Assembly: GCF_003014595.1 (NCBI RefSeq) | Contig: NZ_PYGK01000006.1 | Coordinates: forward strand, 186,001-250,000 | From: Chitinophaga ginsengisoli | GTDB taxonomy: Bacteria; Bacteroidota; Bacteroidia; Chitinophagales; Chitinophagaceae | DNA length: 64,000 nucleotides | Direction: 5' to 3' | Shown here: one piece after another, positions 43,318-52,194 of the stretch | Numbering within the stretch: the first letter of the stretch is position 1 | Layout: every line of letters starts with the position of its first letter | Position numbers and translations under genes: made by a program | Notes under the pieces: generated by a model | Databases searched by the model: none | What the model saw: the letters and a program-made list of their open reading frames with translations, nothing else | Told to the model about the DNA's origin: nothing

Positions 43318-44607
43318 ATGTACATACCCAACATTGAACTGCAGTCAAAAACAGCTATCAGACAATTTCAGGAAAAGGAAGTACTTCACCTGCTGGGCTA
43401 CCTGCGTGAGTTTTCGCCTTTTTACCGGCAATGGTTTGTGGAGCATGGTATACAGCCTTCTACCGTTAGGTCATTGAACGATCTGTGGCTGATACCGCCT
43501 GTTACGAAGGAACATCTGCAGGAGCAGAACTGGGACTTTTTGTGTGTGGATAAAAGCAAGATCGCTGAATATACAACTACCTCAGGTACCCTGGGCCGGC
43601 CTGTTATTATCGCGCTGACGCAGAAAGACCAGGAGCGTCTCACCTACAATGAATACATTTCCTTCTGCTGCGCAGATGGTACGGAGAACGATATTTACCA
43701 GCTGATGCTGACGCTGGATCGCCAGTTTATGGCGGGTATGGCCTATTACAACGGTATCCGCAAACTGGGTGCCGGCGTGCTGCGCGTAGGGCCAGGTGTA
43801 CCTTCCCTGCAATGGGAGAATATCCGCCGTATACAGCCTACTACTATTGTAGCGGTGCCTTCCTTTATTGTGAAGCTGATCGCCTTTGCGAAAGAACATA
43901 ACATCGATATCAACGACTCTTCCGTAAAGAGTGCGGTATGTATCGGAGAAAATATCCGGAATGTAGATTTCTCCCTGAATGTACTGGGAAAGAAGATCAC
44001 GGAGCAATGGGATATCAAGCTGTATTCCACCTATGCTTCTACAGAAATGCAGACGGCATTTACCGAGTGCAAGGTAGGGCAGGGGGGACATCACCACCCG
44101 GAACTGCTGTACGTTGAACTGCTGGACGATAACAATCAGCCTGTTGGTCCCGGAGAGGATGGAGAAGTGACCATTACCACCCTGGGCGTAGAAGGTATGC
44201 CGCTGCTGCGTTATAAAACCGGGGATATCTGCCGTTATTATGATGAGCCTTGCTCCTGTGGCAGGCATACCATGCGTTTGTCGCCCGTGATAGGCAGGCG
44301 GAAGCAGATGATCAAATACAAAGGCACTACCTTATACCCACCTGCGCTTTTTGATTTGCTGAATGATATGGAGGAAGTACGGGAATTTGTGGTGGAAGTA
44401 TTCTCCAATGAAATAGGCACTGACGATATACTGCTGCATCTCTGGCCGGTAGCGGAAACCGAGGATATTGACCGTAAGATCCGTTCCTATCTGCAAGCGA
44501 AGCTGCGGGTGATTCCGCAGGTGCGCTATGTTTCCCAGACCGACATCATGAAGATGCAGTTCCCGGAAGGCAGCAGGAAGCCTGTCAAATTCATTGACAG
44601 GCGATAG
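43318..44607 (+). CDS. Phenylacetate-CoA-ligase-like adenylating enzyme (starter activation)
   Basis: 429 residues of the ANL (AMP-forming) superfamily, PaaK branch: phosphate loop YTTTSGTLGRP, STYASTEMQTAF (aryl and AMP contact), and GEVTITTLGVEGMPLLRYKTGDIC with the CSCGRH cysteines typical of PaaK, then GRRKQMIKYKGTTLYP near the hinge. It would activate p-coumarate or another aryl acid as the adenylate and load it on ACP or CoA, the role of ApeH. It is the last gene of the operon and works with the first-gene lyase. Confidence 0.88.
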   Translation: MYIPNIELQSKTAIRQFQEKEVLHLLGYLREFSPFYRQWFVEHGIQPSTVRSLNDLWLIPPVTKEHLQEQNWDFLCVDKSKIAEYTTTSGTLGRPVIIALTQKDQERLTYNEYISFCCADGTENDIYQLMLTLDRQFMAGMAYYNGIRKLGAGVLRVGPGVPSLQWENIRRIQPTTIVAVPSFIVKLIAFAKEHNIDINDSSVKSAVCIGENIRNVDFSLNVLGKKITEQWDIKLYSTYASTEMQTAFTECKVGQGGHHHPELLYVELLDDNNQPVGPGEDGEVTITTLGVEGMPLLRYKTGDICRYYDEPCSCGRHTMRLSPVIGRRKQMIKYKGTTLYPPALFDLLNDMEEVREFVVEVFSNEIGTDDILLHLWPVAETEDIDRKIRSYLQAKLRVIPQVRYVSQTDIMKMQFPEGSRKPVKFIDRR

Positions 44608-44612
44608 CCGGA

Positions 44613-45098
44613 TCAGAAGGAAAAGTCAGCATCCGTTGTAGGATTGTCCAGTTTTGTGCTTTTGCGCACGGCGTTCTGGATCACGTGGATCATATTGATC
44701 TGGTTAGGATGCTCGTCATACAGGATGTTATTTCTGACATGGGCCCGTTTGAAGGCAGGGATCTTCTCCGCAGCCAGAAAGCACCAGGCGGCCTCTTCTT
44801 CGATCTTATAACCCAGGTATTGCAGGCGCACGGCTTTACCATCGGTCGTTACAAACAGGTGTTTGGCCAGATAGCCAGCTATCAGGCTGTCGGTGATAGC
44901 TTTGTTGGCAGGATGTACGATGTCCAGAGGCGCTTTATACTGCTTTTTAATGGCAGTTTCCAGGTCGTCAGCAAAGATGCGGCAGCTGACCTGCAGCTCG
45001 TTTTTGGACTTATCGTGCGTTATTTCAGAGACGCTCACATAAAAAGGATGTAACACCGCCAATGCCGTAACTAACCATTTAAATAATAATACCCCCAC
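44613..45098 (-). CDS. DUF6702 family protein
   Basis: 161 residues with an N-terminal hydrophobic signal (FKWLVTALAVLHPFYVSVSE) and a beta-rich body with EITHDKSKNELQVSCRIFADDLE. These features fit the Bacteroidota DUF6702 family, whose function is not known. It is convergent with the pigment operon (five-base gap) and divergent from the HupE/UreJ-like gene, and homologues are commonly adjacent to HupE and M1-peptidase genes. Confidence 0.78.
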   Translation of the reverse strand: MGVLLFKWLVTALAVLHPFYVSVSEITHDKSKNELQVSCRIFADDLETAIKKQYKAPLDIVHPANKAITDSLIAGYLAKHLFVTTDGKAVRLQYLGYKIEEEAAWCFLAAEKIPAFKRAHVRNNILYDEHPNQINMIHVIQNAVRKSTKLDNPTTDADFSF

Positions 45099-45169
45099 TT
45101 GCCTAAAAATTTTTAAATTTTAATGATGACCTTTGTATAATTACTGAAACTGGCAACAAATATAGGGTA

Positions 45170-45760
45170 ATGAACGAGTTTGTGATGTACTTTCAGATGG
45201 GATGGCAGCATATTGTAGACTGGGCAGGGATGGATCATATATTATTTATTGCTGCATTATGTGCTGTATACCTACTGGAAGACTGGAGAAAAGTACTGGT
45301 GCTGGTAACAGCTTTTACTATCGGACATTCCATTACACTGGCATTGAGCGTAACGAATGTGGTATATATCAAAAGTAACGTAATAGAATTCCTTATACCG
45401 GTAACTATAGCCATCACAGCTTTTTCAAACGTCGTAAGGAAGCAAACCGTTCCGGGTAAATTACAGATCAACTACTTCTTCGCAGGTTTTTTCGGATTGA
45501 TCCATGGTATGGGTTTTTCCGGATATCTGAAAAGTTTACTGGGAACACAGACAAACATTGTTCGCCCCCTGCTGGCCTTTAATTTAGGATTGGAATTTGG
45601 CCAGATCATGATCGTTACAGGCGTGCTTTTACTGGCGGCTATCGTCTTAAATTTCAGGCGCGTGAAGCGGAGAGACTGGAATATGTTCCTGTCGTCCGCC
45701 ATTTTCGGGGTTGCTTTTATGATGGCTGTTGAGCGCTATCAGGAATTGATGGTTAAGTAA
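45170..45760 (+). CDS. HupE/UreJ-type membrane protein
   Basis: 196 residues with about six membrane helices and the family opening GMDHILFIAALCAVYLLEDW followed by TIGHSITLAL. HupE/UreJ proteins move nickel or other metals in hydrogenase and urease operons. In Bacteroidota a stand-alone copy of unknown cargo is common beside DUF6702. A GACCTTTG element, one base off TAnnTTTG, lies about 40 bases before the start. Confidence 0.85.
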   Translation: MNEFVMYFQMGWQHIVDWAGMDHILFIAALCAVYLLEDWRKVLVLVTAFTIGHSITLALSVTNVVYIKSNVIEFLIPVTIAITAFSNVVRKQTVPGKLQINYFFAGFFGLIHGMGFSGYLKSLLGTQTNIVRPLLAFNLGLEFGQIMIVTGVLLLAAIVLNFRRVKRRDWNMFLSSAIFGVAFMMAVERYQELMVK

Positions 45761-45804
45761 GCAGTAACAACCAAGCTGCTGACCTTTGTAATATAGACTT
45801 GTTT

Positions 45805-48132
45805 ATGAGAAAAAAATCCTTCAAACTGGCACTGGCCCTATGCTTTATGACGGCATTAGCGCAGGCGCAGAATCCAGGCTCTAATCATGGTAACCGCTTT
45901 GAGCAGCTGGGTACTATGCTGACAGATCCTAATGAATACCGCTCTGCTTCCGGGGCGCCCGGACCAAAATACTGGCAGCAACGGGCAGACTATGACATTT
46001 CCGCTACGCTGGACGATGAGCAGCAGAAGCTCACAGGTGCGGAAACTGTTACGTACTACAACAACTCACCCGATCCGCTGACCTACATCTGGCTGCAACT
46101 GGATGAAAATGAGCATGACCTGAAGAGCGATAACAACAGCTTTGATGGCAGCACAATGTCTGAGAAGATGAGTATGCGTACCGTAAACGGTATACTGGGT
46201 AATCCGGGCAGCAAGCAATTTGGTGTGAATATCGTGAAGCTTACCGACGAAAGCGGCAAGGCTTTATCTTACACCATCAACCAGACCATGTTGCGTATTG
46301 ACCTGCCACAGACACTGCAGCCGGGCCAGAAGCTCCGCTTCAAAGTTGAGTGGTGGTACAACATCTCTGACCGTATGGTACAAGGTGGTCGCGGTGGTTA
46401 CGAATATTTTCCTGACGACAAGAACTATCTCTATACAATCACCCAGTGGTATCCACGCCTGGCAGTATATTCTGACTTCCAGGGATGGCAGAACAAGCAG
46501 TTTACCGGTCGTGGTGAGTTTGCGCTCACCTTTGGTAACTTCAAAGTAAGCATGAACGTACCTGCTGATCACGTGGTAGGTGCTACCGGTGAATGTCAGA
46601 ACTACAAGGATGTGCTGACAGCTGCACAGTTCCAACGCTGGCAACAGGCACAGTCTGCAAAACAGCCAGTGGAAGTAGTAACACTCGACGAGGCGAAGAA
46701 AGCGCTGGCTGGACATGCAAATGGCCGTAAAACATGGGTATATGAAGCACAGAATGTACGTGACTTTGCCCTGGTATCTTCCCGCCGCCTGGTATGGGAT
46801 GCGATGGCGACCAATGTAGAAGGCAAGAAAGTAATGGCGATGTCTTACTATGGTCCGGAAGCTTATCCGCTGTACAACCGTTACTCTACCAAAGTAGTAG
46901 CACATACCGTTAAGACATATTCCAAACATACTATTCCCTACCCTTATCCTGTAGCGATCTCCGTAGAAGCTGCGAATGGTATGGAATATCCGATGATCTG
47001 CTTCAACTATGGCCGTGCAGAGAAAGATGGTACTTACTCTGAGACTACCAAAAATGGTATGATCGGTGTGATCATTCACGAAGTAGGACACAACTTCTTC
47101 CCGATGATCGTGAACTCTGACGAGCGCCAGTGGACATGGATGGACGAAGGTCTGAATACTTTCTGCCAGTTCCTCACAGAACAGGAGTGGGATAACAACT
47201 TCCCTTCCGGCCGTGGACCTGCTTACAAGATCACCGACTATATGAAGATGCCGAAAGATCAGCTGGAGCCTATCATGGTGAATTCTGAGAATATCGTGCA
47301 GTTCGGACCGAACGCATACGCAAAACCTGCTACTGCATTGAACATCCTGCGTGAAACGGTGATGGGAAGAGATCTGTTCGATTTCGCTTTCCGTGAATAT
47401 GCACGCAGATGGGCGTTCAAACATCCAACGCCTGCTGACTTCTTCCGTACCATGGAAGATGCTTCTGCGGTAGACCTGGATTGGTTCTGGCGTGGCTGGT
47501 TCTACGGTATAGAGCCTGTTGATATCTCCCTCGATAGCGTGAAATGGTTCCGTCTGGATACCAAGGATCCGCAGACCAGCAAGGCTGAAGCAAAAGCGAA
47601 ATACGACCACGCTGCTGATCATATTTCCCGTGCACGCAACAAAGCTGCGGGTATGAAGTTCGCAGTAGATCAGGATACAAGCCTGCAGGACTTCTATGTG
47701 AAATGGAATCGTTTTGAGGTGACACCTGAAGATAAAGCTGGTTATGATACATTCAGTGCAGGCCTTACTCCTGAAGAGAAACGCCTGTATGAAAGCAAGA
47801 AGAACTTCTACGAATTATCTTTCTCTAACGTGGGAGGTCTGGTAATGCCACTGATCATCGAATGGACATATGCTGACGGTACGAAGGAAACTGACCGTAT
47901 CTCTGCATATATCTGGCGTAAGAATGAAAACCATGTTTCTAAAGTTTTCGCAAAAGACAAAGAAGTGGTGGGTATCAAACTGGATCCTCAGCGTGAAACG
48001 GCTGATATCGATGAGTCCAACAATAGCTGGCCTCGTGTGGTAGCTCCTTCCCGTTTTGAATTGTTCCGTCAGTCACAGAGTGTACGTGGTGCCTCTACTG
48101 GTGGTAATCCAATGCAGAAAGCGAAGAAGTAA
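45805..48132 (+). CDS. Secreted M1-family zinc aminopeptidase
   Basis: The ATG at 45805 gives a signal peptide (RKKSFKLALALCFMTALAQA). The gluzincin motif HEVGHNF and the third zinc ligand in WMDEGLNTF (HExxH-x18-E) are intact, with FPMIVNSDERQWT between. YPMICFNYGRAEKDG takes the place of the usual GAMEN exopeptidase motif (here GMEYP), which suggests altered substrate handling. The N-terminal half is a beta-sandwich (DYDISATLDDEQQKLTGAET). It would digest peptides in the periplasm or outside the cell. Confidence 0.92.
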   Translation: MRKKSFKLALALCFMTALAQAQNPGSNHGNRFEQLGTMLTDPNEYRSASGAPGPKYWQQRADYDISATLDDEQQKLTGAETVTYYNNSPDPLTYIWLQLDENEHDLKSDNNSFDGSTMSEKMSMRTVNGILGNPGSKQFGVNIVKLTDESGKALSYTINQTMLRIDLPQTLQPGQKLRFKVEWWYNISDRMVQGGRGGYEYFPDDKNYLYTITQWYPRLAVYSDFQGWQNKQFTGRGEFALTFGNFKVSMNVPADHVVGATGECQNYKDVLTAAQFQRWQQAQSAKQPVEVVTLDEAKKALAGHANGRKTWVYEAQNVRDFALVSSRRLVWDAMATNVEGKKVMAMSYYGPEAYPLYNRYSTKVVAHTVKTYSKHTIPYPYPVAISVEAANGMEYPMICFNYGRAEKDGTYSETTKNGMIGVIIHEVGHNFFPMIVNSDERQWTWMDEGLNTFCQFLTEQEWDNNFPSGRGPAYKITDYMKMPKDQLEPIMVNSENIVQFGPNAYAKPATALNILRETVMGRDLFDFAFREYARRWAFKHPTPADFFRTMEDASAVDLDWFWRGWFYGIEPVDISLDSVKWFRLDTKDPQTSKAEAKAKYDHAADHISRARNKAAGMKFAVDQDTSLQDFYVKWNRFEVTPEDKAGYDTFSAGLTPEEKRLYESKKNFYELSFSNVGGLVMPLIIEWTYADGTKETDRISAYIWRKNENHVSKVFAKDKEVVGIKLDPQRETADIDESNNSWPRVVAPSRFELFRQSQSVRGASTGGNPMQKAKK

Positions 48133-48155
48133 TAGTTGCAAATAACATCATGCAT

Positions 48156-48189
48156 AAAAAATGCCGCGAAGATCTTCGCGGCATTTTTT
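48156..48189. terminator. Perfect-palindrome bidirectional terminator
   Basis: A 34-base perfect palindrome centred on GATC (48171-48174), with six A at one end and six T at the other, separates the convergent M1 peptidase and Arc-like genes. It includes part of the stop codon of the Arc-like gene. Confidence 0.9.
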
Positions 48190-48382
48190 ATTGTTTCTTT
48201 CCGGGCTTCTCTTTATCAGGAGGATTTCCCTTTTTGGGTGTTCTTCCAGCCTCTTTAAGGGCGCGGTGTATAATCCACTCCAGCTGACCGTTGATGCTCC
48301 TGAACTCATCCGCAGCCCATTTTTCAAGTGCTTCATAAGTCTCGCTGTCAACCCTTAATACGAATGATTTCTTTTCCGCCAT
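48188..48382 (-). CDS. Arc-like ribbon-helix-helix DNA-binding protein
   Basis: 64 residues. The first half, KSFVLRVDSETYEALEKWAA followed by EFRSINGQLEWIIHRAL, matches the strand-helix-helix of Arc/MetJ repressors; the tail is lysine- and proline-rich. It dimerises to bind short DNA repeats. It is the second gene of a unit with the SPFH gene (16-base gap) and is the natural candidate to bind the palindrome upstream of that unit. Confidence 0.85.
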   Translation of the reverse strand: MAEKKSFVLRVDSETYEALEKWAADEFRSINGQLEWIIHRALKEAGRTPKKGNPPDKEKPGKKQ

Positions 48383-48398
48383 ACCCCTTATTTACTGG

Positions 48399-49274
48399 TT
48401 ATTGATGTAGTGTGCCGGTATTGACAACAGGCGATACTTTCGATTCTCCGCAAAGTACTACCAACAGGTTGGATACCATGGCAGCCTTACGTTCTTCGTC
48501 GAGTACTACTATTTCTTTCTGTGACAGCCTGTCCAGTGCCAGTTCTACCATACCTACCGCGCCTTCCACGATCTTGGTACGGGCCGCAACGATAGCAGTT
48601 GCCTGCTGGCGTTGTAACATCGCGCCTGCAATTTCAGGAGCGTAAGCCAGGTGACTGATACGCGCTTCCAGCACAACGATACCGGCGGGTCCGAGGCGTT
48701 CATTCAACTCTTTCTCCAGCATCTCATTTACTTTATCGCCACCATCGCGCAGGGTGATGTCCTGTTCTACGCCTTCGTCTTCCATTCTGTCGTAAGGATA
48801 ACTTACTGCCAGGTGGCGTACGGCTGCTTCGCTTTGTACGTTCACATACTGCAGGTAGTTGTCTACTTCGAAGGATGCTTTGTAGGTATCACTTACCCTC
48901 CATACAATAACAGCAGCAATTTCGATGGGGTTACCCAGTTTGTCGTTCACTTTTAACTGCTGCCCGTTGTGGTTATGCGCCCTTAAAGACAGGTGTACTG
49001 TTTTGTACAATGGGTTTACCCACATCAGTCCATTTTCCTTTACGGTACCGATGTATTTACCAAAGAAGGTAAGTACGCGGGAGTGATTGGGGTTCACGAT
49101 CAGGATGCCTTTCACCAGGAAGACAAAGGCAATGAAAGCCAATGCGGCCAGCACGAAAAATCCGGCATTACCGGTCTGTCCCAGCAGGACGAAAAAGATG
49201 ATGGATAAGGGGAAGCTAATCAGGGCCAGAACAATAGCAAGGTAGCCCGATACGGGCTTGATGATCTTTTCCAT
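48399..49274 (-). CDS. SPFH/band-7 membrane protein
   Basis: 291 residues: two hydrophobic segments at 10-33 and 37-60, then an SPFH (stomatin/prohibitin) domain ([58 protein letters not shown]). A helical C-terminal part follows. SPFH proteins form ring-like scaffolds in membrane microdomains. It is the first gene of a two-gene unit with the Arc-like protein. Confidence 0.9.
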   Translation of the reverse strand: MEKIIKPVSGYLAIVLALISFPLSIIFFVLLGQTGNAGFFVLAALAFIAFVFLVKGILIVNPNHSRVLTFFGKYIGTVKENGLMWVNPLYKTVHLSLRAHNHNGQQLKVNDKLGNPIEIAAVIVWRVSDTYKASFEVDNYLQYVNVQSEAAVRHLAVSYPYDRMEDEGVEQDITLRDGGDKVNEMLEKELNERLGPAGIVVLEARISHLAYAPEIAGAMLQRQQATAIVAARTKIVEGAVGMVELALDRLSQKEIVVLDEERKAAMVSNLLVVLCGESKVSPVVNTGTLHQ

Positions 49275-49285
49275 AAGTAATGTTG

Positions 49286-49310
49286 TTTTGATATCATTAT
49301 GATATCAAAA
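49286..49310. promoter_or_regulatory. Palindromic operator before the SPFH/Arc-like unit
   Basis: A perfect 25-base palindrome: 12-base arms at 49286-49297 and 49299-49310 about one central base. Each arm contains the self-complementary TGATATCA. It ends 12 bases before the SPFH start codon and overlaps the minus-7 promoter element. Confidence 0.75.
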
Positions 49311-49335
49311 GTAATCAAAATAAATTGTATTCCAA
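49306..49335 (-). promoter_or_regulatory. Promoter of the SPFH/Arc-like unit
   Basis: Read on the minus strand: TTG (plus 49333-49335), 19-base spacer, then TACTTTTG (plus 49306-49313), an exact TAnnTTTG. Five of its bases are also part of the palindrome, so a bound repressor would block RNA polymerase. Confidence 0.6.
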
Positions 49336-49390
49336 CTAATAATTTGCAAGCATAGCCTAAACAGATTATTTTAAAGAAAAATTCTTGGTT

Positions 49391-50203
49391 ATGAAGTATT
49401 TAATAGGAACGCTGTTAGTCTTGAGCGGCTTTCTGACTACAAAGGCTGCCAGCGTGGACACTATCGCCATCTTTAGCAATGCTATGCATAGAAGTATTAA
49501 GTGTGTGGTAATAACACCGGACAGTTATAAGGATAAAGAACAGCGTTATCCCGTGGTATATATCCTTCATGGTTATAGTGGGAATTATGCGGATTATATC
49601 AGGAAAATCCCCGGCATTGCGGCCATGGCGGACGCTTACCAGGAGATACTGGTATGTCCGGACGGTGCTTACGGCAGTTGGTATCTGGACAGCCCTGTGG
49701 ACAGTACCATGCGTTTTGAAACATATGTAGGTAAGGAAATCCCGGCCTGGATAGACCAGCATTACCGCACAAAGGCATCCCGTCAGTACCGTGCTATCAC
49801 CGGCTTAAGCATGGGCGGACATGGCGCCCTCTACCTGGCCATCCGTCATCAGGATACTTTTGGCGCTGCAGGTAGCATGAGCGGGGGCGTGGATTTCCGG
49901 CCTTTCCCCAATAACTGGGACCTGGCTTTAAGGTTGGGGGCCTATAAGGATCACGCCGATAATTGGGACAAAAATGTGGTAGTAAATCAGTTGCCTGGCT
50001 TAAAGAACGATTCGCTGGCATTGATCATAGACTGCGGTGTGAAGGATTTTTTTATTGATGTTAATCGTCAGTTACACCAGCGTTTACTGGAACAAGGGAT
50101 TAATCATGATTATATCGAGCGTCCCGGAGAGCATAACTGGGATTACTGGAGTAATTCGATCATGTATCAGTTGTTTTATTTTAACAGGTATTTCAGAAAG
50201 TAG
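49391..50203 (+). CDS. Secreted esterase-D-type alpha/beta hydrolase
   Basis: The start at 49391 gives a signal peptide (KYLIGTLLVLSGFLTTKA). The alpha/beta-hydrolase core shows YPVVYILHGYSGNYADYI (oxyanion region), the nucleophile elbow GLSMGGHGALYLA, an acid in IIDCGVKDFF and a catalytic His in RPGEHNWDYW. This fits the esterase D/tannase-like family, which in Bacteroidota includes acetyl-xylan and feruloyl esterases. The natural ester is not known. Confidence 0.88.
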   Translation: MKYLIGTLLVLSGFLTTKAASVDTIAIFSNAMHRSIKCVVITPDSYKDKEQRYPVVYILHGYSGNYADYIRKIPGIAAMADAYQEILVCPDGAYGSWYLDSPVDSTMRFETYVGKEIPAWIDQHYRTKASRQYRAITGLSMGGHGALYLAIRHQDTFGAAGSMSGGVDFRPFPNNWDLALRLGAYKDHADNWDKNVVVNQLPGLKNDSLALIIDCGVKDFFIDVNRQLHQRLLEQGINHDYIERPGEHNWDYWSNSIMYQLFYFNRYFRK

Positions 50204-50339
50204 GAAATTTTCAACGTGTTTAGGATTCTTATGAGCATGAAAAAATCAATGTGAACAAAATGAATATGAAAGGAAGTGTTCCTTAGAATGAATACATCTT
50301 TTTAGAAAAAACTGGTGATATTGCTTGAATAATTAGTTT

Positions 50340-50882
50340 ATGAGAGCATTGAGCCTAAAAGACATTGAAAGCGAAATAAGTTACGCCTATTTACATGCAG
50401 TGACATCGCATGCTGGTGCAGGATGTTCATATACAAACAGAGCCACTGACGGAAATGGAATTGATGCTGTTATCACTGGCTGGGGGCCTTTTCCGGGAGG
50501 TGGTAATATTGAAGAAGTAGACATAAAAGTGCAGCTAAAGGCTACTGTAGGGATACCACGGCTAAAGAATGGTTTTTTGTCTTATGAGTTACATGGTATT
50601 TCAAGGTATGATGATTTAAGAAGGGAGGACCTGGCAACGCCTCGTATATTGGTTGTGTTATTTCTGCCGTCGGACTTGAAGGAATGGCTATCTGTGTCGG
50701 AAAGTGAATTGATACTTAAAAAGTGTGCATACTGGGTCAGTCTTAAGGGAGCGCGATCTTCCGCAAACATGTCCAGTCAGACTGTTTATATTCCACAACA
50801 ACAGATATTTGATGTAGACAATCTGAAAAACATTTTTACCAGATTGAGCAGAAATGAAACACTAATTTATCAGCAGCCATGA
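50340..50882 (+). CDS. DUF4365 (PD-(D/E)XK nuclease-like) protein
   Basis: 180 residues. The N-terminal helix (LKDIESEISYAYLHAVTSHA) and the motif GIDAVITGWG ... VDIKVQLKAT give Asp42 and Gln65-x-Lys67, matching the D...QxK core of the PD-(D/E)XK nuclease fold seen in DUF4365. The family is found beside defence genes and mobile elements and is suspected to cut nucleic acid; no activity is proven to my knowledge. Base use looks more AT-rich than the neighbours. The stop overlaps the next start by four bases (ATGA). Confidence 0.75.
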   Translation: MRALSLKDIESEISYAYLHAVTSHAGAGCSYTNRATDGNGIDAVITGWGPFPGGGNIEEVDIKVQLKATVGIPRLKNGFLSYELHGISRYDDLRREDLATPRILVVLFLPSDLKEWLSVSESELILKKCAYWVSLKGARSSANMSSQTVYIPQQQIFDVDNLKNIFTRLSRNETLIYQQP

Positions 50883-52015
50883 ATGAGATATTTCAAAAGA
50901 TTACATCAGCTGACCTCCGGGATTTCGCAAAATCACTCGGTTGGCAATTGTTGCCTCCGTTGGTTAAAGATGGTATATATCTCATGTCTAACCCTCAATA
51001 TGAGAGAAGACAATTGGTGTTTCCAATAAGTTCGGATGTATCTGATTATCCAGAGGTTATTGAGCGATGTGTGAATAAACTGGCAGAGACATCTGGTAAT
51101 ACTGTATCTGCTATAATAGCACGCATCAGTGAACTGAAAGATGATGCATTACGTTTCCGGATTATAGACAGCCGTGGAGAGCAGCAGTATATTCCTTTGT
51201 CTTATGCCGTCACAGCTATTAGTGGGGCGAAAGAATTGTTTCTTTCCGCAGCCTGCAGTGTGCTGAAGCCCCAATATCATCATCCACGTCTTTCCAGGAG
51301 CGAGGCTCTTCAGCTGGTAGATAGATCAAAATTCAGGCATACTGAAAGTGGAAGTTTTGTGTTGAATATTTCTAGTCCGGTAAATGCAGTAGAATATCAG
51401 GGTAATCTTTTTGAAGAAGTAATGCCATTTGCCAGGCAGACAACCCTGGCAATCAATCAGGGATTGTCCAAACTAGTAACTGCTATTCAGATGGATACTT
51501 TGTCTGAGTTAGTAGATGAAATTAAGAGTGGACCCAAACCAGCATTATCATCCAATTTTTGCAAAGCTATTACCAGCTTTCAGGAGGAACATGAAGGCTT
51601 CGATTTATTTGTTGATTTCAACTGGGCAGGTATCTTACCATTACCGGAAAAAATGCAGGTGAACAAATCAATAAAGGTCCAGCGTGATTATTTCTCGCGT
51701 ATCGACGACGTTCGTAAAGAACTCCGGAATGCAGAACAACAAAATAGGCATGAAGATATCTTCATGGCGTCTGTAGAACATCTGGCTGGCGAATTAGGCC
51801 CTGACGGAAGGCGCGCAGGAGATGTGATTTTAAACCTGTACCAGGAAGATGAAATTATCAAAGCAAGAGCTTCTCTCACAGCTGAACAATATATACAGGC
51901 AGACAAAGCCCATATGACTCCAGGTGCATACATTAAGATTAAAGGGAAACTTAATTCCGGTAACCAACCAAGAAATCTTTCTGATGTAATTGTTTTTGAA
52001 TTGATTATGATATAA
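50879..52015 (+). CDS. Unknown protein coupled to the DUF4365 gene
   Basis: 378 residues with no signal peptide or membrane helix. I recognise no family. Visible parts: an N-terminal segment with ADLRDFAKSLGWQLLPPL and ERRQLVFPISSDVSDYPEV, a mixed central region, and a C-terminal TPGAYIKIKGKLNSG and LSDVIVFELI that reads as beta-strands, possibly an OB-like fold. Starting inside the DUF4365 stop codon, it must be made with it, so the pair may be a toxin-immunity or defence module. That is inference from layout alone. Confidence 0.7.
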   Translation: MNEIFQKITSADLRDFAKSLGWQLLPPLVKDGIYLMSNPQYERRQLVFPISSDVSDYPEVIERCVNKLAETSGNTVSAIIARISELKDDALRFRIIDSRGEQQYIPLSYAVTAISGAKELFLSAACSVLKPQYHHPRLSRSEALQLVDRSKFRHTESGSFVLNISSPVNAVEYQGNLFEEVMPFARQTTLAINQGLSKLVTAIQMDTLSELVDEIKSGPKPALSSNFCKAITSFQEEHEGFDLFVDFNWAGILPLPEKMQVNKSIKVQRDYFSRIDDVRKELRNAEQQNRHEDIFMASVEHLAGELGPDGRRAGDVILNLYQEDEIIKARASLTAEQYIQADKAHMTPGAYIKIKGKLNSGNQPRNLSDVIVFELIMI

Positions 52016-52194
52016 TGATTACTGCTAATCCTTACTTTCGAAGATGTGGAATAAAAAGAACTAATTGCCTTTTAAAGAACGATTCTCTATTTCTTTTGGA
52101 AATATTATCACCTGTAAAGTCAATTCTGCATTTTCGCAATAAACTGTAAAGTTTTTCTGTACTAAGGCGCTTTATGCTTTATGTTCGATTGAGA

